In this document: piece after piece, positions 1-11,643 of the stretch | Layout: each line of letters begins with the position of its first letter | How positions within the stretch are numbered: position 1 is the stretch's first letter | NCBI RefSeq assembly: GCF_001039355.2 | Contig: NW_019775591.1 | Span: 1 to 64,000 of the forward strand | DNA length: 64,000 nucleotides | Direction of reading: 5' to 3' | DNA from: Lingula anatina | Taxonomy: Eukaryota; Brachiopoda; Lingulata; Lingulida; Lingulidae | Made by a program: the position numbers and the translations under genes | The notes under the pieces: model-generated | What the model was told of the DNA's origin: nothing | Databases searched by the model: none | What the model saw: only the letters and a program-made list of their open reading frames with translations

Positions 1-1840
1 TATGTATATATGCATATATTTTACAAGCAGAGGGAGAATTTTTATATCAAAAATTCTGTGATGAAACCAATTATGGATTAAGTGGTCAGTGTGGATGGGT
101 GTTTGAAACTAACAGCTGCATTACAGTTAACATATTAGAAGTTTTATCATAACATTTCCATCTTATTATATTTGTACATTAAACATACTCTGTTTGTTTA
201 ACATGGGGTCGTGGTCTTCGGTGGTGGACAGCTTTTTGAACAAGGGGATCAGAGGATTTGTACATATTGTATTTTCTGGATTATTAAACTTCCGACATAA
301 CAGGGAATTAATCATAAATGTATTATTTTAAAATGTTTATTTCAAATTTTTGAATGAAAACTACATTACAATATGTGAAGAACTTTTCAGTTTTTCTATA
401 AAAGATCTAAACAAGTGTAAGTTTGTTTGCATACTTGGTTATTTATGTGTACCCATAGGCAGTAAGTTTGCCAAAAGCTTGATAGGTTATATCAAGATGA
501 ATTAAATAAAAAATACATAATTTATTTTCATATATAGTCAGTGCTGTCTCTTCATTCAGCCAGTGATGGGTTCTGTCTCTTAAGCCGCACACAAAACCGT
601 GCACGGTAATAAGAATGGAAAATGGAAAGGGGGGGGGGGGGAGTTAAAACGACAATTGTTCACGTGAACGTCCACATTAGTGAGCTGTATTGATGCATCC
701 ATGCTCATCCTTCATTGTTCACGATGCTATATTTCCCGTGTCTACTGCCGCTGACGTGCGTGACGTATCATTTTCATTAAAAAGAACATTATATGAAAAC
801 GATGAATGATGCAATTATATTTGATGTGAAACATTTTTGTCTGTAATGTATTCCCTGCCTTCTTAGAGGTTTTTGCCAACACGTGTTGTGAAGGGTATAA
901 AAAGGTGCGCATTAAAAGTAGGCACTGGCATACTACTAATACTGTTAGGGAGTTTTAAAAAGGGCAGCGAGATGTTTTTAATTGCTTTTTATAGAGCAAA
1001 ATACCAAGTGTCCTGAAACCAGCCCCGCCCACGATGTCTACTCAGCCTGATTATAATCCTTCGTGTTTTACCTGCAATTATTTGAAAAGTATCAGAAAAC
1101 GTATAATTACTTAACAAAAAAGACGAATTTAATCCCCATTTCCCACAAAAGCATGCTTGATATACTCAAAACTGCATTTCAAGGAAATTTCAACTAATTA
1201 TTGTAAGTGCTTACTGGCAGGGACCTCTTAAAACGCAGAAGATGAAATGCCCTAGGTGACAGAGAATCAAAACTAAAACCAGGCGGATTACCTAACTAAA
1301 ATTTTATTTAAAGTATACATCTGACACAATTTAAAAACGTTAGACTGCCAAAGGTTTGTGATAGATGGTGATGCATTAGAGCATTTAAAAATGGTGATCG
1401 TCGGGTCAAGGATTTTGGCAAGTAGGGATGCACAGGGGGGGGGGGGGAGGTCTCCCAGGGTCCGGTCCCACATGTGGTAGTTGGTATCTCAGGTCGCCGT
1501 GCTTGTTAAGGGTGGGTTGTTTAATCCCCTCTTGAATAATCTCTTGCACTCCTCCTGTGAACCACTCCCACTCCCCCTTTATCGAGGATCATGATGTCCT
1601 TCGTGTCAAAAGTGTTGCCGGCGTTTTGCAGATCACGTTACCCCGCGACACTGGTGACAATTCAAAAAACAGTTCACCTGAGAAAGACCTTGCGATAAGG
1701 ACGAAACGTCGTGATCTCCGTTTCAACGTAAGATCCAGTATTGGATGTAATTTTCTCATTATCTCAGGACATTATATCTGGCTGAATTCAAAACTATCAT
1801 TTCAGCATTTCAGCGTATACTGTTAAATTTCTTTAAATAT
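1..1840. other. Non-coding AT-rich stretch with a promoter-like patch
   Basis: I see no exon with conserved protein similarity. Short G runs occur near 629 and 1435. A promoter-like cluster lies at 752-904: two TGACGT half-sites (752 and 761), a perfect 12-bp E-box palindrome CAACACGTGTTG (877-888) and a TATA-like TATAAAAAG (896-904). No convincing first exon follows it. At 1678-1716 a small hairpin (CCTT/AAGG) is followed by GACGAAACGTC. That layout resembles terminal motifs of some Penelope-like or ribozyme-bearing elements, but the match is weak. Confidence 0.4.
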
Positions 1841-2102
1841 CAGTGGGGGATTTAGAGGGGGGTTAAGAGGACCCCACCCCCTTCGGTTTCTGAAAAATAT
1901 ATCACACCAATATTCCCCTCTTGAAATTAGAATTTTGACTAGCTAAATCATAGTTCTAAACCGTACCAAAGCTAAAGGGCACTGTTTGCTCTCCAAAACA
2001 CCACAAATTTTTCGGGGCGATGGTCGGCTTCGCATCCGAGGCCTGTTGTCCCGCCCCCCCCCCCCCCCGCCCCCCCACCAAATAATCCTGGATCCGACCC
2101 TG
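1841..2102. mobile_element. Non-autonomous DNA transposon remnant with C/G runs
   Basis: The segment begins CAGTGGGGGATTTAG and ends CTGGATCCGACCCTG, an imperfect terminal inverted repeat of the CAGGGGCGGAT type. It contains a long C run near 2055-2080. The right-hand half (about 2008-2102) matches 7890-7982: both share GGCTTCGCATCCG, a C run, and AATAATCCTGGATCCG. It encodes nothing. The superfamily is undecided; hAT-like termini are the closest fit I know. Confidence 0.5.
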
Positions 2103-2189
2103 CCTAATCCTCTTTCGAGATGGAGACTTATTGTACCTTCAAATAAACCAGACTATAATTCAAATGAAAACGATTTCAACAGCAACCCC

Positions 2190-2635
2190 TCAATCAAAAT
2201 GTGCCGAACCCGTTGTAATTTGCATAACAGTAAGTCGCTCAGCGCAGTGTGCACTGCGCACTACTCGTATCTTCTTGACTGGTCACTTGACAGCTGGACA
2301 CTGTAAGGGCAGGACGCTGATATGTGTGATGAAGTCGCAGAGCCGGAATTTTCATTCAGCTTCGAAAATTGACATGTATGTAAAAGCTTTTCATGTTTTT
2401 CACGAGTTCAAACTACCAGATAATAATTTCTTATTATTTTACTCGTTCTAATTTTAAACTTTAAGGTGGCCTGGGTAGTTGACTGGATTTGAGAAAAGCT
2501 GCATTGTGATATATTTAAAAATCTTGAAAAGCACGTGCTGCCAGTAAAAACACAAATATAATATGAAGAAAGTTTTATTAGATAGTTTGATTTTTGGTGC
2601 CCAGATGCTGTCACTTCAATGTCACTCACTGTGCG
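2190..2635 (+). repeat. Diverged dispersed repeat, copy A
   Basis: The stretch TGTAATTTGCATAACAGTAA near 2215-2235, and the later TTCAATGTCACTCAC near 2608-2625, both recur in inverted orientation at 7076-7372. The middle is too diverged to align by eye. This looks like an old dispersed repeat of roughly 300-440 bp and unknown family. Confidence 0.4.
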
Positions 2636-2639
2636 TAAT

Positions 2640-3573
2640 TAGGCCATCTGAATATATTTCGTATTGTAAACACTTCCATAGTACATGCGATATATTAGTG
2701 TGAACCTTCTAAGATGCCTACATTACAAACTGATCAGTATAACTGTGCATTTAGTTTTACCAGTATTTTAAAAAAGATTTCCATATTTCCAATTGGAACA
2801 TAAACGAGAGAAAACTATTTAAGTTTTTCACGACGACTTGTTTGTGTATGTTAGCCGTCTAGACTCCAAAAGCTTCGACTTAAGGTTATTGTAACCCTTT
2901 ATTATCATTTAGATACCAAAAATGAGTTTTTTCCTTTATCTAATTATTCAATAATGCATCTATCTTTGTGCTGATTTAAAATGATGAAAAAAACCTCGAA
3001 AAAATAAAATATCGGCGTTTATATTTTTTCGTTGCCATGTTTTAAGCATAGGCAACTCAAAACTTCAATCGTCAATTAAACACCTTTCTATTTTGAGGTG
3101 AGATAGTAATCTGCATGGGGCTTAACTTCATCCCTGAACCAGATTTTATCACGAAAATTGGCTAGGAGTGTATAGGCTACAATCCTGTGCCGTGATTTTG
3201 GTTTAAATGTGTTATGGAGTTATGAGCTCCCAATTACAGATTTTCATTAAACAAATGCATTATTTTGCTTTATCAACGATAAATCTGAACAGACATTAAG
3301 AAAAATCGCTGGCAGGGTTTTGGAGTACTAAATGATGTCATAAAATTGCCGTTAAAACGGTGATCGTGGGTGCTCAGGTTAAATAGAAATTTGAGAAACC
3401 TATTTTTCAGCTTTTACCCCAAAATCACAATTATGACGTCACCCGTAAGATCACATATGTGTAAATGTAAATTAATTAAGTCGCTGAAAATTAAGTCACT
3501 GTATGTAAGACAGTAAATAAGTAGTTTTGGGCGAAGGGTGACAATATCCTTAATTCCTTAGTCTTTGACTGGG
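2640..3573. other. Intergenic, nothing recognised
   Basis: AT-rich sequence with no exon-like block, no long frame and no strong repeat that I can support. Confidence 0.4.
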
Positions 3574-3802
3574 TTCCCATACCTAAATCGATCTAACAGG
3601 ATCGATCCATCTCCGAGGGGTTTCTCGCTAAATTGCTTTCAGCTTAAGCGGCTTAGATGTATGGCACGCCTACTGAAGCTGCTAAACGATTTATTACCCC
3701 AGTAGGCGTGACAGACATTTAAGTCGCTTAATTTGATTGCAATTTAGCGAGAATCCCCTCGGAGTTAGATCGATCCACAGTTAGTACGATAGGGTCTGGG
3801 AA
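3574..3802. mobile_element. Fold-back (palindromic) MITE
   Basis: The two halves are near-perfect inverted copies. TTCCCATACC near 3574 pairs with the block ending GGGAA at 3802. The arm CTCCGAGGGGTTTCTCGC (from about 3612) returns inverted at about 3745-3768 with one mismatch. ACGCCTACTG (from about 3665) returns as CAGTAGGCGT. The whole unit could fold into one long hairpin with a short centre. It has no coding capacity. A diverged half-copy lies at 52828-52896. Confidence 0.65.
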
Positions 3803-5239
3803 TGGTCCTTTTACCCAGTAGACGCTTTCCAAAAGTATTGGCCACATTATTTCTTGTGATTCTTCCCTTCGTGAAATATAAGAAATTTTGAATCTTGCAT
3901 ACAAACCGTTTAGTTGATTTTTCAAATTTGGTGTTCAGTTAGCCGCAATGTGATTTTTTTTTTTTTTTTTGGCATGAGCAGAGGTTTATCCATTTTCAGA
4001 TAATCTATCTTTATTCGGATTCTCTGCTTTAGAAGATTGAAATATCGCCATTTAAATGTTATTTTGATATTTCAGAACTGCAAACGCCTTTGCCGAGATC
4101 CTGCAGAGTGCACGTGCGCCTGACTAAAGCTGTCCTGGTCTCCGAGACATATTTTAAAATCTGCCGCAGATCCAGATCCATTCGCACCGCAGATGCTATA
4201 TGTTGGAAATTGTACATGGTCTCTCTCTCTTTTCTCTCTCTCTCTGTGATTTTGAAACACATTTTAACACATTGAAACGGTGCACAAAAGACCGATCGTG
4301 TTCCCTTTTGAAATTATACTTAGAAATCGATCCTTTTTGTATTATATATCATACCCTAGGGGCTGGTCATGATATTTTTTAAATTATACCTTAGGGCAGG
4401 CTATGTACATCATTTTATTTGGAAAATATCCAGCTTCTTTTTAAATTCATCTCATTATGCAATAGTGCATTTATTAAAGTAATTAAAATGGCATGATGTT
4501 ATTTCCAGAGTGTATGCAAATCATACATTTCAAAGTTGAGAGTAAAAACGCAATTTTCACGATGTTGAAGCTCGGGTGAGATTGTTTATTTGCCCAATCA
4601 ACTACCTTATCACATTATTGTAATTTGCATTTTATAAGTCAATTTTTATTCTTAATATTTACACTTGTGAATGACAAGCAATTAATGAAAATAAATGCGC
4701 TTTTTGGGGGTAGTTTTTGTTTCAATCTAAAATACACAATTTAAGTAAAATTGATATGTACTGGATTCTTTAGAACCTATACTATACTCTATTTGGAATG
4801 CATTTTTTGTTCTCCAGATTAAATCTAAAAGTGCTTTTAAATTTTGTAAATGAAAAAATTTGAAATTTACACAAAGCAGTTTCATTATGATGGCACAAAT
4901 TAATGATATAAGTAAATTCTGTAAGTACCAATTTTCAGATTTATCATTTCCGGTCAAATTCAAACGGTCGTCTGTCGGCCTATTCTTTGTCCAATGAATC
5001 CAGTCCTGTTCAAAGACTATTCTATTTCCTCATTATCTTTTATTATTTGAGCACATGAGTCCTCCAGTAAGTATTTAATTGTTTCTTCGTGGTTTTCTGT
5101 CATTAAAAAAGTCATATAATAAATAATACCTTGAAAATTTGGTCTTTGCTTGTAGATTGAAATGAATAATACTCGTATGACTGCATTGATATTAGTGAGA
5201 GAAAAGAAACGTCTCGTCTTTGGGCAAGTGTATCAAATT
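3803..5239. other. Intergenic; one possible cysteine-rich terminal exon
   Basis: Mostly AT-rich with a poly-T run (about 3954-3971) and a CT-rich tract (about 4218-4245). At 4076-4123 (+), a good acceptor (TATTTCAG) is followed by 15 codons and TGA, encoding NCKRLCRDPAECTCA with four cysteines. This might be the last exon of a small secreted cysteine-rich peptide, but no upstream exon was found. Confidence 0.25.
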
Positions 5240-5723
5240 TGAGGAATGAAAGGTGGGAGTCCATTCGATTTGAGAGGTGTCAGATGGGGCAAGTTCACTC
5301 CATTTTAGGGGTGACAGGTGGAGCGAGTTCATTCCATTTAAGCGGTGAGTGGTGGAAAGAATCCATTCCATTTTAGGGGTGACAGGTGGGGCAAGTTCAT
5401 TCCATTTGAGGGGTGGCAGGTGGGACGATTCCATTCCATTTGAGGGGTGACAGGTGGGGCCAGTCCACTTCATTTGAGGGGTGACAGGTAGGACGATTCC
5501 ATTCCATTTTAGGGGTGGCAGGTGGGACGATTCCATTCCATTTTAGGGATGGCAGGTGGGACGATTCCATTCCATTTGAGGGGTGACAGGTGGGGCGATG
5601 TCATTCCATTTGAGGGGTGACAGGTGGGGCGAGTTCATTTCACTTGAGGGGTGACAGGTGGGGCCAGTCCATTCCACTTGAGGGGTGACAGGTGGGGTGA
5701 TTCCATTTCTTTTGAGGGGTGAC
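5240..5723. repeat. 34-bp minisatellite, about 14 units
   Basis: Tandem units of 34 bp built on GAGGGGTGACAGGTGGGG followed by a variable part and CCATTCCATTT. Units differ by point changes, for example GGGGCGAG against GGACGATT. Because 34 is not a multiple of 3, the minus-strand reading rotates through all frames every 102 bp, and all of them stay largely open. This produces two long but meaningless frames (5192-5536 and 5543-5743). Confidence 0.85.
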
Positions 5724-7060
5724 ATGCATGTTGCTACAAACAATTTTAAATCTAATGAATAGATTGCAAGGTTGCTAATTTATACTTTATATTGAAATTT
5801 AGATATTCTTTCAGTGGGTCAATTGTCCAATTTAATATTTACAAAATACTGTGCATAATTACAAAGCTTTAAACCTTTTCCATTTTAAATATCGCCAGGT
5901 TTCATAGAAAACCGTCATTCCCAAAAGAAAATTACACTATTTTTCCAGGTTGAACTAGAAACAGTTATCACATCTGTGTAATCCTTCCCCTTTTCCCATT
6001 TTAATATTGCTGCACTGTGTATTTTATATCAATATGAAAAATGAACGAGGAATTATAGAAATATTTATTCAGATTTGATATAAGAGATACATGAAATTGA
6101 GCATAATATATGTCAACCAAAGACCTTGTTGGTTGCAGGCCTATGTTGCACAGTTTCTCCGTGTGTTTCTGAAATGACAAAATAATTCATAGAAATTTTG
6201 ATTCAACTGACATACTGAGATCATTTTGACTTATTCTAGAGAAGCACAAAACATCTTATTTGAACATTTTCTTTTGAAAATATATGAAATAAATTACACA
6301 TAACTTGGATGAAAGTACAATCAAGTTTTAATATACATGTAGTTGGTCGTGTAATGGAGGGACAGTATATGGCACACTCGAGACGGTAGTCAACCTGTGT
6401 AAAACTTTCATATGTACTGTAAACCATCGCTTTATGAGCAATTGACATGTGCGTGAACGTGTGTTGTATTATATATTAAAAACACTTACCTTACCCCTTT
6501 GCCAGCATGTCAATCTTTAAGCATAAATGGATTGCCCAAGTGTAATCTGAAACAAGTAAGAGAACTTTAATAACTATGTGGACCCTTATTCTTGTAGTAG
6601 TAATAATAATAATAATAATAAAATGATGTATTTTAAAAATTGCTAATTTTTTCCCAGGTGAAATGATCAATCCATTACAGTACATAAATATAACCCGAAA
6701 GAAATCGTTGAAAAACATCGTAATTGTCTTCAAAAGCGACGTTTGAAATGTTAATTCAATTTGCCTTTAAAATTAAAGTACAGCTTGATTGGGCAGACTT
6801 CTTGTATCCAAAACTCAGAACTATGACAAGTAATATTATCTAAATGAATCAGTCTTTTTTTGTGCAGTTATGCTTATATTTACAAGAACAAAATTTAAAT
6901 TAAGTCAATTAAATTAATTTCCAGGGGTCATACAAAAATTTCACACGTGCAGAACTAAATATAGCTAGTTTGAAAGATTTCAAGCAAACTTATTGTTTCA
7001 TTAATGGTCAGCTGATAGCACCATTTCTCCTGTACGTGTGTAGTTCCAAAGCATTGTAAC
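5724..7060. other. Intergenic, AT-rich
   Basis: No supported gene. A short TAA microsatellite lies at about 6596-6620. Confidence 0.4.
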
Positions 7061-7075
7061 CAACATATTCTGACA

Positions 7076-7372
7076 TTGTGAGTGACATTCAAGTAACGAT
7101 GAGCATAATATTACAACAAATCGCGCTACTAATATCTACAATAAATTTTCTCTCATTCGGCACCTGTGTTTTCTTGAGGGAGGTTATTGAAGAAGTAGTG
7201 CTACTTACCATATACTTGCTTCTACGTCTTATAAAAGCTGAAACTTGTGAATTCACCACACATAATGATGCGTCTTCACTCAACTGTGCCCAACTGCAGA
7301 GTGAGTATTCCGCTCGCACTACGACGGGCAACTTACTGTTATGCAAATTACAACAGATTTGGCCCATTTTGG
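7076..7372 (-). repeat. Diverged dispersed repeat, copy B (inverted)
   Basis: Read on the minus strand, this shares TGTAATTTGCATAACAGTAA at one end and GAATGTCACTCAC at the other with copy A at 2190-2635, in the same order. It seems to be a second, differently diverged copy of the same family. Confidence 0.4.
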
Positions 7373-7889
7373 GTGAGAGGTTTTGGCTAAAACTGCTCAC
7401 AAATGTTCACTGTCAAAATATTAACGTACATTTTTGATACAACTGAAGTCCACTTGTTAAAATATACTACTTAAACACAAAAACTGCTTTTAAAATCATA
7501 ATCGAATAAAGCGTTTTTATGACTCTGTCTATATCTTAAAACCTAAGATCCTTAGTATTTTATGTAATGAACCCAATCAGTAGAAATAGTTTAATATGGG
7601 TAGGATAAATGGGCCCTTTCTATATAACTGGTCGCTAACATTGTCATCCCGAGCAAAGTTGTATTGGTCACACATGATTTTTTTTACTTTGATACCATTC
7701 TTTCTAAATATTATGTAGGCTTTAAATGACAGAGGTTCGTTGAAAGAAATATTTTCAATTAGTATATCGAGTTTCAGTTTTGCATGATTTCTAAAGGAGA
7801 CAATAACGATTACATGGCCATTTTAACACCTTTTCCCGAAAATGATACAGTGTATATTGAAAAATGGTCGTTGCCTACTTCACCCCCTA

Positions 7890-7982
7890 AAATTTTTTTC
7901 AGGGCCCTTCAGCCAAAGGGGGGGGGTTGGCTTCGCATCCGCTCACCCCCCCCCCTTTCAAATAATCCTGGATCCGCCCCTG
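7890..7982. mobile_element. Partial copy of the C/G-run transposon
   Basis: The segment has a G run, GGCTTCGCATCCGC, a C run, then AATAATCCTGGATCCG and a terminal CCCCTG. This matches the right half of the element at 1841-2102. The left terminus is not recognisable. Confidence 0.45.
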
Positions 7983-8497
7983 AATATATTTAGGTTTAGA
8001 ACTATTTCATGTGCATCTTTTATGAAAAAAAAAAGTAATTCTACTCCAGTTATTAAGTATAATCATAACAACCGTAACTGTAATAAACACCATCTTCATA
8101 AGGTGCGATCATGGTCATGTGGCTGTCGGAATGTGTTAGCGCAGAAATGTTGAGACTTGGCAAGCTAAAGGTATCTTCACAGCAGCATTGAAGGTACTTT
8201 AGTGGACTGTTTAAACGCCTCTACAGGTGGATTAGTTGGAGAAGGACATTTATTTCTTTAGGCACTTCGTATAAAAGACTGTGAATCCCTAATTTCGTCA
8301 AGGGCTCTGCCCCCCTTCAAACGGGGCCATGTCGCATGAAAATCGCGGCTATTCAACGAAACCTATATTCTGAGTCCTAGAATTTGACTTTCGCTGCGTT
8401 TTGCGTCTGTGCACACTACCGAGTTTACTTTAGACCAAATCTGTTTGCGATCGTCACCGTCACCGTCACCGAAGAGCCTATTTTGTCTGTGACCTGG

Positions 8498-8957
8498 CAG
8501 GGCCGTAGCCTGAGCAAAATGCCAGGGGGGGCAGTAAGCGGACACGAGGGGGCGAAGTCCTCGAGGGGGGAGGGAGTGGGAGGGGGTCTCCCCCTCCAAC
8601 GGCGTGGAAAAGTTTTAAAAAACTGTGTGTATAATACTGCATTCTGGTGCATTTTAACTGCTATTTATTGCTCAATCAGAAGTCAGAAATTGTGGGTTCA
8701 TTTTGTCATAAGTACAGCCTGGGGGATAGCTCCTTAAGGGAGGGTGAGCTTTTTGGCATGAACTGAGTTGGCTAAAAACAGTACACCTTTGTAAACAGAT
8801 TGTTGAATGATTGTCTAGTGGCCATGAGTGCATTTCCTCACAGAATTGATACCAACTTCGCAATTATTTTTTTTACCTTTGCGATTATTTTTTTTGCACC
8901 TCAAATCCCAGGGGGGGGGCAGCTGCCCCCCCTGCCCCCCCGGAGGCTACGGCCCTG
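8498..8957. mobile_element. Non-autonomous TIR element (about 460 bp) with 5-bp duplication
   Basis: It starts CAGGGCCGTAGCC and ends GGCTACGGCCCTG, a perfect 13-bp terminal inverted repeat. CCTGG flanks both sides (8493-8497 and 8958-8962) and is a plausible target-site duplication. The interior has G/C-run tracts and no transposase. A CCGTCA microsatellite (about 8455-8471) lies just upstream. Confidence 0.6.
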
Positions 8958-8962
8958 CCTGG

Positions 8963-11622
8963 GGGCTTTAGTGAAGGAACTCCGCCTGTCACAGCAGTTT
9001 TAGTGCTCTCAAGTCTTCTGTAGACCCAAAAGGTAAGTTGTTTTCTTTTTATAATCAGTTGAAATTTTGTTATGTGCAAAACTGTTATTTGTGAAAATTT
9101 GAGTATATCTCGTTTAACTTGATTTTGATCTGCTGGATAAACTATGAAAGAATGTTTAAATAGCGGAAATTGGGACATTTTTCATATCAGTTTTGTGACT
9201 TTGAATCAATGACAAGACAAAAAATCGGTCATGTTAATGTCCAAAACGACTAAAATTATCAACCGGGATTTTGGGCAAATCCCTCGATTTTTTATTGTCG
9301 TTTGCATTTGGACATACAGAAACAGGCTTTTAGGGAAAATGTGATGTTTAAGCAAAGAATAACATTGCATACCTCCAGGGCACGTAATTCGTGTGTGAAT
9401 GTAACTGACATACATGTACAAGCATAAATTTCGATAGCATTTTTCTTCTGGTATCTTTTAATTTCAACAGACAAGTCTTTTACTAGAGATTAAGAAAAAT
9501 CTATCACGTTCATTACCGACGTGTATTAATTTAAAATAAATCCAAACATTTGTAAGATGCTATCTATGTCAAGAAAACTTTGTGTGGAAATATCACTAAA
9601 AATATTAAAAATATTAAATTTTTTCATTCACTTATCAAATATGTTTTTCGCTTCGGTATGACAACGAGACAAATATTCTTTTTACTGTCACCTAGGCCTA
9701 TGCTATAAACGCACGAGCATACGCGCGCCCCGTTTGTGACTGTACAAGTGCGAGTATTTGTGCAATCCATTAGGGAGAAAATTTCAATTTCTGATTTCAA
9801 AATCATTTTTATGACAACTTAATATCATCTCGTTCAGGAAACCAGATAACACAGGTATTAATCTTCTATTATCATGTATTCCTCTACCTCCACAAACAGA
9901 TTTAATTTGCAGGGCCACGTGGAGAGCACAAATTCCTCCAAGAAGTCACACAGTTCACGGCATTTGCAGATAAGATTTGGTCACTTTGGTGGTATAACTT
10001 ATTATAGATAGTTTTGTTGTCAAAGGCAGTAGATATTCCGCGTCGATTTGCTTACTGACCTTTATCTAAAGGAAGTCGTTATAATTTGATGGAAAATTAA
10101 ATAGAAAAAGTCATATAGTTTAATGTGAAAATGATCATAAAAGAAAGTCAAAAAGCGTTGTTGATGTCGCAGGCAAATACTCGTCGTATTTAAATCGCAC
10201 ACAATCTTTTAGATTGAGGCCTGAAAAGAAACATGAAGATTAAGCTGATTTTCATACGTTTTCGCTTCAGTTGCGGAGGGCTTCGTCCATTCCTAAATCA
10301 ACTCTGCCAGATTTCACCTACTCTTAATCTCGGCAAAGTGATATAACATTGTACCATAGGCTGTAGAACGTAAATAAACCATTGGGATGGTTTCACTGGC
10401 TTTATGGCATTTTGTGAGCGTATGAACGTGTTTTATTTCTACTGTTATAGTTCATTACTGGTTAAAATTTTCATATAGCAAAATGTTTAAACTGTTAGTA
10501 CTTTACCTCCTCTCAGTTGTTCCAAGGAACACCCAAACCACGTGAATTCCACATTAATGCACTTATACGTTTCATACAAGGTTGAGCACGAATGGAACCT
10601 GCTTTTTCAAAAGACAATGGTAATTTTTATTAACATTTATTAACACGCCCATTTTTCAAGCTTTTCAGTGCAATTATTTTATTTAGATATTTACCCCATC
10701 GAAAACTTTACACCAGGCTACAGAAAGTAGATCTTGACCTAGCTATTGCCTTATGCAAGTCATCGTTTGTTCTATATTCAATGTTTTTTTATTTATTTTT
10801 CAATCATGATCGTGCATGAGCAAAGTCGTCAATGAGGACACCTGTGAATGTCGATACGTCTTCGAGTCGATGCATTTCGTTTCTTTTTTAAGATAATTAC
10901 ATGCCATACGTCTCTAATATTTAAAAGGGACACCAATTTTGTCTCCAAACACCTTGAGACCAAGGGAACAGTTTCTCCCCCTCTTTCTCTCTGTCCATCC
11001 ATTCATCATGCATCAAACCAAAGCGAGTGACACACAGTGGGGATTTCTCTCTCTTTTCTCTCCTCCCCTTTTTTCATATTATTTATTTCTTTTTATCTAT
11101 TTATTTATTTGCCGCCAATCTAAATCAAGTTCAGCAATAAATTGTTTCATAAGTTTATTGTCTCCCATGCCCCAAGCAGGTAAACTAAAATTGCTGAAGA
11201 TAAACATCGGCGTCAGGGAACTCGCATACAGTGGCTCCGAAAGGGGAATGATAGCAATATTATTAATTTTATTCTGAGGAAAAGAGACACTATTGGCTGA
11301 ACTAGGTAACGCGTTTTGATGCCTTATTTTGCATGAACGCAAAAGAGAAAGTTGACACAAGCATGGATTAAATAGTTTAAGATGCGACTAACTCGATAAA
11401 CTACATATTCTGAAGGATAATCCTTTGCAAACGGTGTGATTAATATGCATACCCGCTGCCTGCATGTGAGGTTTATTGACCAATAAAACCATGTCGAGTG
11501 TTCTGTCAACTTGGAACTTTTGCGCTACGGCATTTACTCTGCTACAGTAAAATGCAAAACCCCTAAATTGTCTTTTCTTAAATACAGATACTTCAAGGTG
11601 TCCAACAAGGTAAGAATTGTTT
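8963..11622. other. Intergenic region upstream of the SLC5 gene
   Basis: No exon or repeat recognised with confidence. A CT/T-rich tract lies at about 10975-11110. The SLC5 5' UTR probably ends here, and TTTCCAG just before 11623 could be the acceptor of a 5' UTR intron. Confidence 0.35.
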
Positions 11623-11643
11623 CCAGCCACAAACCAAAGAAAC

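Noticed and set aside
5192-5743. Two long minus-strand reading frames (114 and 66 residues)
   Set aside because: They are translations of the 34-bp minisatellite; the repeat lacks stop codons in those phases and there is no splice or family evidence.
8363-8737. Overlapping frames of 75-117 residues on both strands
   Set aside because: They run through the TIR element and a CCGTCA microsatellite; no family similarity.
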